10,891 nucleotides of DNA, taken from assembly GCA_029005335.1 (NCBI GenBank), contig JAQXFT010000067.1, forward strand, positions 1 through 10,891, read 5' to 3'. Made by a program: the position numbers and the translations under genes. Each line of letters opens with the position of its first letter. Position 1 is the stretch's first letter. Shown piece after piece: positions 1 through 6,802 of the stretch. Source of the DNA: Oscillospiraceae bacterium. Lineage in GTDB: Bacteria; Bacillota; Clostridia; Oscillospirales; Ruminococcaceae. The notes beneath the pieces are model-generated. The model searched no databases and was not told the DNA's origin. It worked only from the letters and a program-made list of their open reading frames with translations.

Positions 1-398
1 AAAGCGTATTCAATATGACAAAGCACGTAGCTACTGTAATGATGAGACAGAGAAGCGGTCATATAATCAATCTTGCGTCAGTAGCAGGACTTTACGGAAA
101 TCCCGGACAGTTCAATTATTCAGCATCAAAGGCTGCAATAATCGGTATGACAAAGACTACTGCAAAGGAATTTGGTTCAAGAGGTATTACATGTAATGCA
201 GTAGCCCCCGGATTTATTAAAACTCCTATGACAGACAAGCTTACAGATGCACAGAGAGAGGCAATGATTGCACAGATTGCAATGAAAAGATACGGTGAAG
301 TTGAGGAAATAGCCGGAGTAGTATCCTTCCTTGCATCATCAGATTCAAGCTATGTGACAGGACAGGTTATTGAAATATCCGGCGGACTTTCAATGTAA
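1..398 (+). CDS. fabG: 3-oxoacyl-[acyl-carrier-protein] reductase FabG, 3' part
   Basis: NADPH-dependent reductase of the fatty-acid elongation cycle, converting 3-ketoacyl-ACP to 3-hydroxyacyl-ACP in the cytosol. The reading frame is open at the left edge (codons from base 3), so the ATG at 15 is internal: the preceding residues SVFN followed by MTK are the usual FabG helix. About 131 residues of the roughly 246 expected are present; the N-terminal Rossmann half with the glycine-rich nucleotide loop lies outside. Visible short-chain dehydrogenase motifs are the catalytic serine in NLASVAG (codon at 78-80), the YSASK active site (Tyr codon 117-119, Lys codon 129-131), the NAVAPGFIKTPMT segment and the C-terminal VTGQVIEISGG. 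It lies 29 bases before fabF in the same operon. Family assignment is secure; assignment to FabG rather than another SDR also rests on its fab/acc neighbours. Confidence 0.95.
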   Translation, partial: SVFNMTKHVATVMMRQRSGHIINLASVAGLYGNPGQFNYSASKAAIIGMTKTTAKEFGSRGITCNAVAPGFIKTPMTDKLTDAQREAMIAQIAMKRYGEVEEIAGVVSFLASSDSSYVTGQVIEISGGLSM

Positions 399-427
399 AG
401 AAATTTTTAAAAAGAAAGGATTATCAG

Positions 428-1681
428 ATGAAAAGAGTAGTAATAACAGGAATGGGAACTGTAAACCCTCTTGGAAATAATGTTGCTGATTTCTGGAAGG
501 GAATTGTTGATAATAAAATAGGATTTTCATTTGTGGATAAATTTGATTCTTCAAGAACAGGAGTTTCAATTGCCGGCACAGTAAAGGATTTCAACGAAGA
601 AAACTATTATAATGACCCGATATGCTTTGATAAAAAGGAATCAAGGCGAATGGACAGATTTACTAAGTTTGCTCTTGTATCAACAAGCGAGGCTCTTAAA
701 GACTGCGGAACTGATTTCAAGGATATCGACCCATACAGGGCAGGAGTTATAATAGGCTGTGGAATAGGCGGTCTTGAGCTTACTGAACAGGAACATCAGA
801 AATATCTCGAAAAGGGTCCAGGAAAAGTATCCGTATTCTATATTCCGATGATGATTTCAAATATGGCTGCCGGTACTGTATCAATAAAGACAGGCTTTAA
901 GGGAGCTAACTTTGCAACTGTAACAGCATGTTCTTCAGCAACCCATGCAATAGGAGAGGCATTCAGAAAAATCAAGGACGGATATCTTGATGTATGTCTC
1001 TGCGGAGGTACTGAAAGTACAGTTACTGAATTTGCCCTTGGCGGATTCAGCAATATGAAGGCTCTTACAAAATCAGATGACCTTGAACGTGCTTCAATAC
1101 CATTTGACAAGGAAAGAAGCGGATTTGTACTCGGTGAGGGCTGCGGAATACTTGTTCTTGAGGAATATGAACATGCAAAGGCAAGAGGTGCTGAAATTTA
1201 TGCTGAAATCGCCGGATATGGTGCAACGTGTGACGGCTATCACATGACATCACCTTCACCGGAGGGAGAAGCTGCAGGTATGGCAATGACTCTCGCCATG
1301 GACGAAGCAGGATTAAAGCCATGTGAGGTGGATTATATAAACGCTCACGGAACATCAACAGGACTTAATGACAAATATGAAACAAGAGCTATTAAAAATG
1401 CTTTCGGTGATGAGGCTTACAATGTAAAAATCAATTCCACAAAATCTATGATAGGTCATCTTCTCGGAGCTGCCGGAGCTGTTGAAGCAATTGTAACTGC
1501 AAAGAGTATCAAAGAGGGACTTGTTCACAAGACTGTCGGATATAAAGTTCCTGATGAGGAATGTGACCTGAATTACTGCGTTGAGGGAAATATCAGTCAG
1601 GAAGTAAAAGCAGCACTTTCAAATTCTCTTGGCTTCGGTGGACACAATGCTACAGTATGCTTTAAAAAAGTCATTGATTAA
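428..1681 (+). CDS. fabF: 3-oxoacyl-[acyl-carrier-protein] synthase II (KAS II)
   Basis: Condensing enzyme that elongates acyl-ACP with malonyl-ACP, releasing CO2, in cytosolic fatty-acid synthesis. At 417 residues it is the normal family length. The thiolase-fold catalytic set is complete: nucleophile Cys168 in TACSSATHA, His307 in NAHGTSTGLND, Lys339 and His344 in TKSMIGHLLGAAGA. The C-terminal SNSLGFGGHNA glycine-rich loop (399-408) is also typical of FabF. The long insertion and the Cys-His-His triad separate it from FabH, which uses Cys-His-Asn. The ATG at 428 follows AAAGGA (415-420) with a 7-base gap and begins with the family's MKRVVITGMG. It sits between fabG and accB, 29 and 15 bases away, so it is almost certainly cotranscribed with them. 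Confidence 0.97.
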   Translation: MKRVVITGMGTVNPLGNNVADFWKGIVDNKIGFSFVDKFDSSRTGVSIAGTVKDFNEENYYNDPICFDKKESRRMDRFTKFALVSTSEALKDCGTDFKDIDPYRAGVIIGCGIGGLELTEQEHQKYLEKGPGKVSVFYIPMMISNMAAGTVSIKTGFKGANFATVTACSSATHAIGEAFRKIKDGYLDVCLCGGTESTVTEFALGGFSNMKALTKSDDLERASIPFDKERSGFVLGEGCGILVLEEYEHAKARGAEIYAEIAGYGATCDGYHMTSPSPEGEAAGMAMTLAMDEAGLKPCEVDYINAHGTSTGLNDKYETRAIKNAFGDEAYNVKINSTKSMIGHLLGAAGAVEAIVTAKSIKEGLVHKTVGYKVPDEECDLNYCVEGNISQEVKAALSNSLGFGGHNATVCFKKVID

Positions 1682-1696
1682 GAGAGGGGTTGTGTT

Positions 1697-2170
1697 ATGT
1701 CAGAAAAGATAATGAACATTATTACTCTTGATGAGATAAAGGAACTTGCCGAAATCGTCAGCAAAAACGAACTCGGCAGAATAAAACTCAAATACGGTGC
1801 CAATGAAATTGTGATAGAGAGTAAAAATAAAGAGGTTATATCCTCTGTTCCGGTACAGCCTTCCATGACAGTACAGAATGTCAATGCATCAGTACCGCAG
1901 GAAAATACAGATAAGCCTGAAAAATCCGCACCTGCCGGAAATATCGTTAAATCTCCGATTGTAGGTACTTTCTATTCATCACCTTCACCCGATAAACCGC
2001 CTTTTGTAAAAATAGGCGATACGGTTAAAAAAGGCGATGTAATCATGATTATAGAATCCATGAAGCTTATGAATGAGGTACAGAGCGATTTTGACGGAAA
2101 AATCCTTGATATACTTGTTGACAACGGTCAGGCTGTCGAGTATGACCAGCCGATTATGATTATAGGATAA
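1697..2170 (+). CDS. accB: Biotin carboxyl carrier protein of acetyl-CoA carboxylase
   Basis: Carrier subunit of acetyl-CoA carboxylase. Its biotin swings between biotin carboxylase (AccC) and the carboxyltransferase (AccD/AccA). It has 157 residues: an N-terminal helical segment (about 1-45), a flexible linker rich in Pro, Ser and Val (about 46-82), and a C-terminal biotinyl domain (about 83-157) starting at VKSPIVGTFYSSPSPD. The biotinylated lysine is Lys123 (codon 2063-2065) in ESMKLMNEV; the residue two before the lysine is Ser, not the Ala of the classical EAMKM motif. The PVVGTFY-like segment and thumb region confirm AccB rather than a lipoyl protein. The start at 1697 follows GAGAGGGG (1682-1689) by 7 bases; a second ATG at 1712 has no better site. 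All partner subunits are encoded within the next 3.6 kb. Confidence 0.96.
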   Translation: MSEKIMNIITLDEIKELAEIVSKNELGRIKLKYGANEIVIESKNKEVISSVPVQPSMTVQNVNASVPQENTDKPEKSAPAGNIVKSPIVGTFYSSPSPDKPPFVKIGDTVKKGDVIMIIESMKLMNEVQSDFDGKILDILVDNGQAVEYDQPIMIIG

Positions 2171-2190
2171 TTTTAAAAGGGAGGACAAAA

Positions 2191-2643
2191 ATGTCAGAAG
2201 TATTGTTGAACAGAGAACAGATTATGGAAATAATTCCCCACAGAGACCCTTTTCTGCTTATAGATGAGGTTCTTGAAATGGAAGTGGGAGTAAGAATAAA
2301 AGCCAGAAAATATATAAAAGAAGAGGATTTCTGGTTCAAGGGACATTTCCCTGATTATCCTGTAACACCTGGAGTTCTTATGATTGAAATGCTTGCTCAG
2401 GCAGGAGCAGTATGTATGCTTTCAAAGCCTCAGTATAAGGGTAAAATCGCACTTTTTGCCGGCATAGATAAAGCAAAGTTCCGCAAGCAGGTAGTGCCAG
2501 GGGACGTTCTTGACCTTGAAGTCGAAATAATCAAGGAAAAGCTCTCAATAGGAACAGGAAAGGCTCTTGCTACTGTTGACGGAAAAAAAGCTGTATCGTG
2601 TGAGATTTCATTTGCTGTAGTGGACGGCAACAAGGAAGAATAA
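2191..2643 (+). CDS. fabZ: 3-hydroxyacyl-[acyl-carrier-protein] dehydratase
   Basis: Hot-dog-fold dehydratase converting 3-hydroxyacyl-ACP to trans-2-enoyl-ACP in the elongation cycle. Its 150 residues match the usual length. Family signatures are IIPHRDPFLLIDEV (14-27) and the catalytic stretch KGHFPDYPVTPGVLMIEMLAQ, split here as His52 in GHFP and Glu66 in LMIEMLAQ. The FRKQVVPGD segment is also typical, and the absence of extra FabA-type features favours FabZ. The start is well marked by AAAAGGGAGG (2175-2184), 6 bases before the ATG. Placement between accB and accC is a known Gram-positive arrangement and mixes elongation and malonyl-CoA supply genes in one transcript. Its stop is only 2 bases before accC, and its 3' end carries the accC ribosome binding site, so the two are likely translationally coupled. 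Confidence 0.96.
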   Translation: MSEVLLNREQIMEIIPHRDPFLLIDEVLEMEVGVRIKARKYIKEEDFWFKGHFPDYPVTPGVLMIEMLAQAGAVCMLSKPQYKGKIALFAGIDKAKFRKQVVPGDVLDLEVEIIKEKLSIGTGKALATVDGKKAVSCEISFAVVDGNKEE

Positions 2644-2645
2644 AT

Positions 2646-4004
2646 ATGTTTAAAAAAGTATTGATTGCCAACAGAGGAGAAATTGCCGTAAGAATAATAC
2701 GTGCCTGCCGTGAGCTTGGTGTCAGATGTGTGGCAGTATATTCCACAGCGGATAAAAATGCACTTCATGCACAGATTGCAGATGAATCCGTATGCATAGG
2801 AGGAGCTGCCACAAAGGACAGCTATCTTAATATGAATGCCATAATCTCAGCGGCAATTATAACACATTCTGATGCGATACACCCCGGATTCGGTTTTTTA
2901 TCCGAAAATGCTGAATTTGCAAGATTATGCGAAAAATTTGGTATAGAATTCATAGGACCTTCATATAAATCAATAGAAATGCTCGGAGATAAGGCTGCTG
3001 CCAAGGAAACTATGTGGAAAGCCGGAGTCCCCGTCATACCCGGTTCAAAGGGAGCAGTCAGGTCTTTGGACGAAGCCCGTAAAATTGCTGAAAAGGCAGG
3101 ATATCCGATACTTGTAAAGGCATCGGCAGGCGGAGGCGGAAGAGGTATCAGGCGTGTTGATACTCCGGAGGAGCTTGAATCACAGATGACTGTCGCTCAG
3201 CAGGAAGCAAAGAATTTTTTCGGCGACGATTCCGTATATATTGAAAAATTCCTGATAAATCCTCACCATGTGGAGATACAGATTATAGCTGACAAATACG
3301 GAAATACCGTATATCTCGGTGAGCGTGACTGCAGTATGCAGAGAAGAAATCAGAAGGTTCTTGAGGAAAGTCCCAGCCCTGTTGTAACTCCTGAACTCAG
3401 AGAAAAAATGGGCGAATCTGCTGTAATTGCAGCAAAGCAGTGCGGATACTATAATGCCGGTACTATAGAATTTCTCGTTGATGATGAGAAGAAATTCTAC
3501 TTTATGGAAATGAATACCCGTATACAGGTCGAACACCCTGTTACGGAGGCTGTAACAGGCTTTGATTTGGTAAAGGCTCAAATCAGAATAGCCTCAGGAG
3601 AAAAGCTGGATATATCTCAGGAAGATGTAAAAATAAACGGTCATGCAATAGAGTGCAGAATAAATGCGGAAAATCCCGATTTGGATTTCAGACCATCTCC
3701 CGGAAAGATAGAATCCCTGAATATACCCGGAGGTCCGGGAATAAGAATAGATACAGCTGTATATCAGGGTTATACTATTACGCCCTATTACGATTCCATG
3801 ATAGCAAAGCTGATTGCACACGGTTCAACAAGAGAAGAAGCTATACTTAAAATGAAATGGGCATTGTCTGAATTTATAGTTGACGGAGTGGATACAAATA
3901 TTGATTTCCAGCTTGAGCTTATTAAAAATCACGATTTTGAAAGCGGTAACTATAATATAGGCTATCTCAATGAGTATATGGAAAAGCGTAAAAAGAAAAA
4001 ATAG
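2646..4004 (+). CDS. accC: Acetyl-CoA carboxylase, biotin carboxylase subunit
   Basis: ATP-grasp enzyme that carboxylates the biotin on AccB using ATP and bicarbonate, the first half-reaction of acetyl-CoA carboxylase. It has 452 residues, close to the usual 445-455. Domain order: N-terminal preATP-grasp fold (KVLIANRGEIAVRIIRA from residue 4), lid and nucleotide-binding region with KASAGGGGRGIRRV (158-171), the ERDCSMQRRNQK segment (226-237), the catalytic MEMNTRIQVEHPVTE (287-301) holding Glu288, Asn290 and Arg292, and the C-terminal biotin-carboxylase domain (INGHAIECRINAE from 330). Metal-ligand Glu275 is also present. The protein ends in a basic tail, KRKKKK. The ATG at 2646 lies 2 bases after the fabZ stop and its AAGGAAG (2632-2638) is inside fabZ. 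There is no biotinyl domain at the C-terminus, so it is AccC and not pyruvate or propionyl-CoA carboxylase. Confidence 0.97.
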   Translation: MFKKVLIANRGEIAVRIIRACRELGVRCVAVYSTADKNALHAQIADESVCIGGAATKDSYLNMNAIISAAIITHSDAIHPGFGFLSENAEFARLCEKFGIEFIGPSYKSIEMLGDKAAAKETMWKAGVPVIPGSKGAVRSLDEARKIAEKAGYPILVKASAGGGGRGIRRVDTPEELESQMTVAQQEAKNFFGDDSVYIEKFLINPHHVEIQIIADKYGNTVYLGERDCSMQRRNQKVLEESPSPVVTPELREKMGESAVIAAKQCGYYNAGTIEFLVDDEKKFYFMEMNTRIQVEHPVTEAVTGFDLVKAQIRIASGEKLDISQEDVKINGHAIECRINAENPDLDFRPSPGKIESLNIPGGPGIRIDTAVYQGYTITPYYDSMIAKLIAHGSTREEAILKMKWALSEFIVDGVDTNIDFQLELIKNHDFESGNYNIGYLNEYMEKRKKKK

Positions 4005-4019
4005 ATTGTGGTGAAATAA

Positions 4020-4883
4020 ATGATTGAGGATTTATTAAAAATCGTTACGAAAAGATTCAACGATGACAATACAAAATCTGAACCGGAACAGCCAAAATTC
4101 AAATGCCCCCGCTGTCAGCATACTATCACTGAGGAGCATTACAATGAGCTTGTAAAGGTATGCCCCAACTGCAACTATCACGGCAGAATGACTGCAAGAG
4201 AACGTATCGCAATAACAGTCGATAAAGAAAGCTTTGTGGAATTTGACAAGGATATGAAAAGCTGTAACCCTATAAATTATCCGGAATATGAGGAAAAACA
4301 ACAGGAGCTTCGTGAAAGGACGGGGCTTTCCGATGCTGTTATAACAGGAGAGGCAACTATAAAGGGAAGCCGTACTGTAATAGCCGTTATGGATTCAAGA
4401 TACATGATGGCATCTATGGGAAGTGTTGTGGGCGAAAAAATTACAAGAGCTTTTGAATTTGCTGTTGAAAAAAAATTGCCTGTGATTATATTTACAGCAT
4501 CAGGCGGTGCAAGAATGCAGGAGGGTATAGTATCCCTTATGCAGATGGCTAAAACCTCCGGAGCTGTTGCACGTCATAATCAGGCAGGACTTCTCTATAT
4601 AACCGTTATGACTGACCCCACTACCGGCGGAGTTACAGCAAGCTTTGCATCTTTAGGCGATATTATTATTGCAGAACCCAAGGTGCTTATAGGCTTTGCC
4701 GGCAGACGTGTAATAGAGGGTACTATAAAGCAGAGGCTTCCTGATGATTTTCAGCTTGCTGAATTTTTACAGGAAAAGGGATTTATAGATATGATTGTCG
4801 AACGCAAAAAAATGCGTAGTACGCTTTCGCATCTTCTGAAGCTTCATGGCTATGTGCCGGAAAATGATACGGAGGTGTTATAA
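4020..4883 (+). CDS. accD: Acetyl-CoA carboxylase carboxyltransferase, beta subunit
   Basis: Beta half of the carboxyltransferase that moves the carboxyl group from biotin on AccB to acetyl-CoA, making malonyl-CoA; it works as an alpha2-beta2 tetramer with AccA. The 287 residues fit the family. An N-terminal four-cysteine zinc ribbon is intact: Cys29, Cys32, Cys48 and Cys51 (CPRC ... CPNC). The crotonase-type core follows, with FTASGGARMQEGI (158-170), TDPTTGGVTASFASLGD (198-214) and the FAGRRVIEGTIKQRLP segment (226-241). The ATG at 4020 begins MIEDLLK. Its ribosome binding site is weak (GTGGTGA around 4008-4014), so its translation may depend partly on coupling to accC 15 bases upstream. 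Zinc ribbon and motifs leave no realistic alternative. Confidence 0.97.
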   Translation: MIEDLLKIVTKRFNDDNTKSEPEQPKFKCPRCQHTITEEHYNELVKVCPNCNYHGRMTARERIAITVDKESFVEFDKDMKSCNPINYPEYEEKQQELRERTGLSDAVITGEATIKGSRTVIAVMDSRYMMASMGSVVGEKITRAFEFAVEKKLPVIIFTASGGARMQEGIVSLMQMAKTSGAVARHNQAGLLYITVMTDPTTGGVTASFASLGDIIIAEPKVLIGFAGRRVIEGTIKQRLPDDFQLAEFLQEKGFIDMIVERKKMRSTLSHLLKLHGYVPENDTEVL

Positions 4884-4888
4884 GGTTT

Positions 4889-5698
4889 ATGGAAAACGAA
4901 GCTAAAACTGCATGGGAACGCCTTCAGATTGTACATAATAAAAACCGTCCGACCGTCAATGATTATATTCCCCTTATTTTTACGGATTTCTATGAAATGC
5001 ACGGAGACCGTCATTATGGTGATGACGGTGCTATAATAGGCGGAATAGGCAGACTGAACGAAATTCCGGTTACAATAATAGCTCAGGTAAAAGGCAGAGA
5101 TATAAACGAAAATAAAAAATGTAATTTTGCCATGCCTCACCCCGAGGGCTACAGAAAAGCTCTGAGACTTGCAAGACAGGCAGAAAAATTTCACAGACCG
5201 GTAATATGCTTCATAGATACCCCCGGAGCATTCTGCGGTATATCAGCGGAGGAAAGAGGTCAGGGAGAAGCTATCGCAAGAAATATTATGGAGTTTATGA
5301 CTCTCAGAACTCCCATAATATCGGTAGTTCTCGGCGAGGCAGGAAGCGGAGGAGCTTTGGCTCTGGGAGTATGCGACCATCTCGCAATGCTTGAAAATGC
5401 AAGCTACTCTGTATTATCCCCCAGAGGCTTTGCAAGTATTCTCTGGAAAGACCCCTCACGTGAGGAGGAAGCAAGCTCTATAATGAAGATAACCGCTGAG
5501 GATATGCTTGAATTACAGATTGCTGAGACAATTATTGAAGAGCCTCTCGGCGGAGCTCACAACAATTTAGACAAAATTACTGAAAATATCAAGGAATTTT
5601 TGGTACATGAAATTTCAGAAATTTCTAAAAAAGATATTGACGAATTGCTTAAAGCACGTTATACTAAGTTTAGAAAAATCGGTGAGTTCACAGAATAA
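4889..5698 (+). CDS. accA: Acetyl-CoA carboxylase carboxyltransferase, alpha subunit
   Basis: Alpha half of the carboxyltransferase, partner of AccD in malonyl-CoA formation. It has 269 residues, about 50 fewer than the 319-residue E. coli protein. The shortening is at the N-terminus and matches the short form found in several Firmicutes, so I read it as complete. Core motifs are intact: FYEMHGDRHYGDDGAIIGG (34-52), DTPGAFCGISAEERGQGEAIA (110-130, split as TPGAFCG and AEERGQGEAIA), the oxyanion-hole loop GEAGSGGALALG (149-160) and SVLSPRGFASILWKD (174-188). The ATG at 4889 lies 5 bases after the accD stop. GGAGG at 4871-4875 is 13 bases away, rather far, while AAGG at 4882-4885 is close, so coupling to accD is likely. 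The GAFCG variant replaces the GAYPG of E. coli. Confidence 0.96.
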   Translation: MENEAKTAWERLQIVHNKNRPTVNDYIPLIFTDFYEMHGDRHYGDDGAIIGGIGRLNEIPVTIIAQVKGRDINENKKCNFAMPHPEGYRKALRLARQAEKFHRPVICFIDTPGAFCGISAEERGQGEAIARNIMEFMTLRTPIISVVLGEAGSGGALALGVCDHLAMLENASYSVLSPRGFASILWKDPSREEEASSIMKITAEDMLELQIAETIIEEPLGGAHNNLDKITENIKEFLVHEISEISKKDIDELLKARYTKFRKIGEFTE

Positions 5699-5746
5699 AT
5701 CTTTTAACCGTTTTTTTCATATCACAAACAATGGAGGATTTTTGTT

Positions 5747-5983
5747 ATGACTTTTGACAAGCTTAAAGACATTATCGCTGACCAGCTCAGCGTTGATGAA
5801 GAAAAAATTACTATGGAGGCAAGTATTACTGAGGATTTGGGTGCTGATTCACTCGACGTCGTAGACCTCATCTCTGTTATCGAGGACGAATTTGACCTCG
5901 AAATCCCTGAGGAAGCTGTTGACGGTATAAAGACTGTAGGCGACATCGTAAACTACATCGAGAAAAACGCAAGTGCTGAATAA
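5747..5983 (+). CDS. acpP: Acyl carrier protein
   Basis: Small acidic four-helix carrier that holds growing acyl chains on a 4'-phosphopantetheine arm during fatty-acid and phospholipid synthesis. It is 78 residues long. The attachment site is Ser35 (codon 5849-5851) in LGADSLDVVDLI, and helix II acidic residues, which dock partner enzymes, follow directly. The ATG at 5747 is 9 bases after GGAGG (5733-5737). It is the last gene of the cluster, 48 bases after accA, and is followed at once by a strong terminator; no promoter is evident in the 48-base gap, so it should share the fab transcript. Another acpP may lie upstream of fabG, outside the window, as in related operons. Its use of GAC, GTC and CTC codons looks richer than in its neighbours, as expected for an abundant protein; this was judged by eye, not computed. 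Confidence 0.97.
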   Translation: MTFDKLKDIIADQLSVDEEKITMEASITEDLGADSLDVVDLISVIEDEFDLEIPEEAVDGIKTVGDIVNYIEKNASAE

Positions 5984-5994
5984 TCATCAATATG

Positions 5995-6026
5995 AACTGC
6001 CCTTCTGCGGAAGGGTAGTTTTTTTT
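5995..6026 (+). terminator. Rho-independent terminator ending the fab/acc operon
   Basis: An 11-base-pair stem pairs 5995-6005 (AACTGCCCTTC) with 6010-6020 (GAAGGGTAGTT). All pairs are Watson-Crick except one G-T, the loop is the 4-base TGCG, and an unbroken run of 8 Ts (6019-6026) follows. It begins 12 bases after the acpP stop and lies just before the cysE promoter, so it separates the two transcription units. Confidence 0.95.
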
Positions 6027-6040
6027 CTGTATGAATTATA

Positions 6041-6069
6041 TTGACATTATAGGATTTTGTGTATATAAT
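6041..6069 (+). promoter_or_regulatory. Consensus SigA (sigma-70 type) promoter for the cysE operon
   Basis: The -35 box TTGACA (6041-6046) and -10 box TATAAT (6064-6069) both match the consensus at all six bases and are separated by exactly 17 bases. Transcription should start near 6075-6077, leaving a leader of about 67 bases before cysE. A second TATAAT overlaps at 6069-6074, but its spacing to the -35 box would be 22 bases, so it is unlikely to be used. Such a strong promoter suggests that any control acts after initiation or through a repressor. Confidence 0.9.
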
Positions 6070-6075
6070 ATAATA

Positions 6076-6142
6076 TGTAATCCGGACTCTGTCGGAGGAT
6101 ACCATCTCCCTCAGGGCTTTTTCTGTTAAGGAGGCGATTGCT
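6076..6142 (+). promoter_or_regulatory. cysE 5' leader with two competing hairpins (possible attenuator)
   Basis: The leader can form a terminator-like hairpin: CTCTG (6087-6091) pairs with CAGGG (6112-6116) including one G-T, then a 2x2 internal loop, then GGAG (6094-6097) with CTCC (6106-6109) closing an 8-base loop. It is followed by C and five Ts (6118-6122). An alternative hairpin pairs TCCG (6081-6084) with CGGA (6093-6096) and uses bases needed by the first. Mutually exclusive folds before a T run resemble transcription attenuators. The stems are short, the T run is only five bases, and no T-box or known riboswitch core is recognisable, so the regulatory role is inference. Confidence 0.35.
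6128..6134 (+). promoter_or_regulatory. Strong ribosome binding site that fixes the cysE start
   Basis: AAGGAGG is a full match to the anti-Shine-Dalgarno sequence and ends 8 bases before the ATT at 6143, the ideal spacing. It decides between that codon and the in-frame ATG at 6287, which has no comparable site and would cut off conserved CysE residues. Confidence 0.8.
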
Positions 6143-6802
6143 ATTTTCAAACAGTTAAGAGAGGATATTGCCGTTATAAAGGAGCATGACCCTGCTGCAA
6201 GAAGTTCATTTGAAATACTTTTTACTTACTCCGGACTTCATGCCGTAAGAAGCTACCGCCATGCCCATTGGTTTTATAAACACAAGATGTATACTATTGC
6301 AAGAATAATTTCACAGTGTTCAAGATTCTGGACAGGGATAGAAATTCACCCCGGTGCAACGATAGGAAAAAGTCTTTTCATAGACCACGGAATGGGCGTT
6401 GTAATCGGTGAAACTGCTGTTATAGGTGACAACTGTCTGATATATCAGGGTGTAACTCTGGGAGGTACAGGTAAGGATAAGGGAAAACGTCACCCCACTC
6501 TCGGAAATAATGTTCTTGTCGGAGCAGGTGCAAAGGTTCTCGGACCTTTTACAGTCGGAAACAATGTAAAAATTGCTGCAAATGCAGTAGTACTGAATCC
6601 GCTTCCCGATAACTGTACAGCTGTCGGAATACCGGCAAGGATAGTAAGACAGGACGGAAACAAAGTAAGACCATGCGTTACAAATGAAATTGACCAGATT
6701 CATATCCCTGACCCCGTCTCTCTGGATATGTGTAAGATGCTTGCAAAAATAGAAAGTCTTGAAAGGAAAATTCAGGAAATTGAAAATTCACAGAATAAAT
6801 AA
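6143..6802 (+). CDS. cysE: Serine O-acetyltransferase, apparent ATT start codon
   Basis: Transfers acetyl from acetyl-CoA to L-serine, giving O-acetylserine, the carbon skeleton for cysteine; cytosolic. Starting at 6143 gives 219 residues: an N-terminal helical region (IFKQLREDIAVIKEHDPAARS..., 1-48), then a left-handed beta-helix of hexapeptide repeats (about 65-165). Catalytic Asp81-His82 (FIDHGMG) and His117 (KRHPTLG) are present, with VTLGGTGK and GIPARIV. A helical C-terminal tail (195-219) follows. The frame contains no ATG, GTG or TTG between the stop at 6071-6073 and Met49 (6287), yet residues 2-48 match the family N-terminus well. ATT at 6143 sits where Met1 is expected, 8 bases after AAGGAGG. 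Starting at Met49 would remove the helical domain. A base change from ATG or a sequence error is possible. The 3' end overlaps the next gene. Confidence 0.9.
   Translation: MFKQLREDIAVIKEHDPAARSSFEILFTYSGLHAVRSYRHAHWFYKHKMYTIARIISQCSRFWTGIEIHPGATIGKSLFIDHGMGVVIGETAVIGDNCLIYQGVTLGGTGKDKGKRHPTLGNNVLVGAGAKVLGPFTVGNNVKIAANAVVLNPLPDNCTAVGIPARIVRQDGNKVRPCVTNEIDQIHIPDPVSLDMCKMLAKIESLERKIQEIENSQNK

Noticed and set aside
3180..3581. Minus-strand open frame of 133 codons inside accC, and other antisense frames
   Set aside because: They lie wholly within well-supported genes, lack ribosome binding sites and recognisable domains, and are expected as shadows of biased codon use.
6075..6080. ATG followed at once by TAA, at the predicted cysE transcription start
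   Set aside because: It falls at or before the +1 base and has no ribosome binding site, so it is unlikely to be translated; most likely chance in an AT-rich stretch.
6076..6142. T-box riboswitch before cysE
   Set aside because: The leader is only about 67 bases and lacks the conserved T-box sequence and specifier stem; a T-box normally needs about 150 or more bases.
6138..6158. Short TTG-initiated frame overlapping the cysE start
   Set aside because: It encodes six residues, is out of the cysE frame, and lies only 3 bases from the ribosome binding site. It does not explain translation of cysE.
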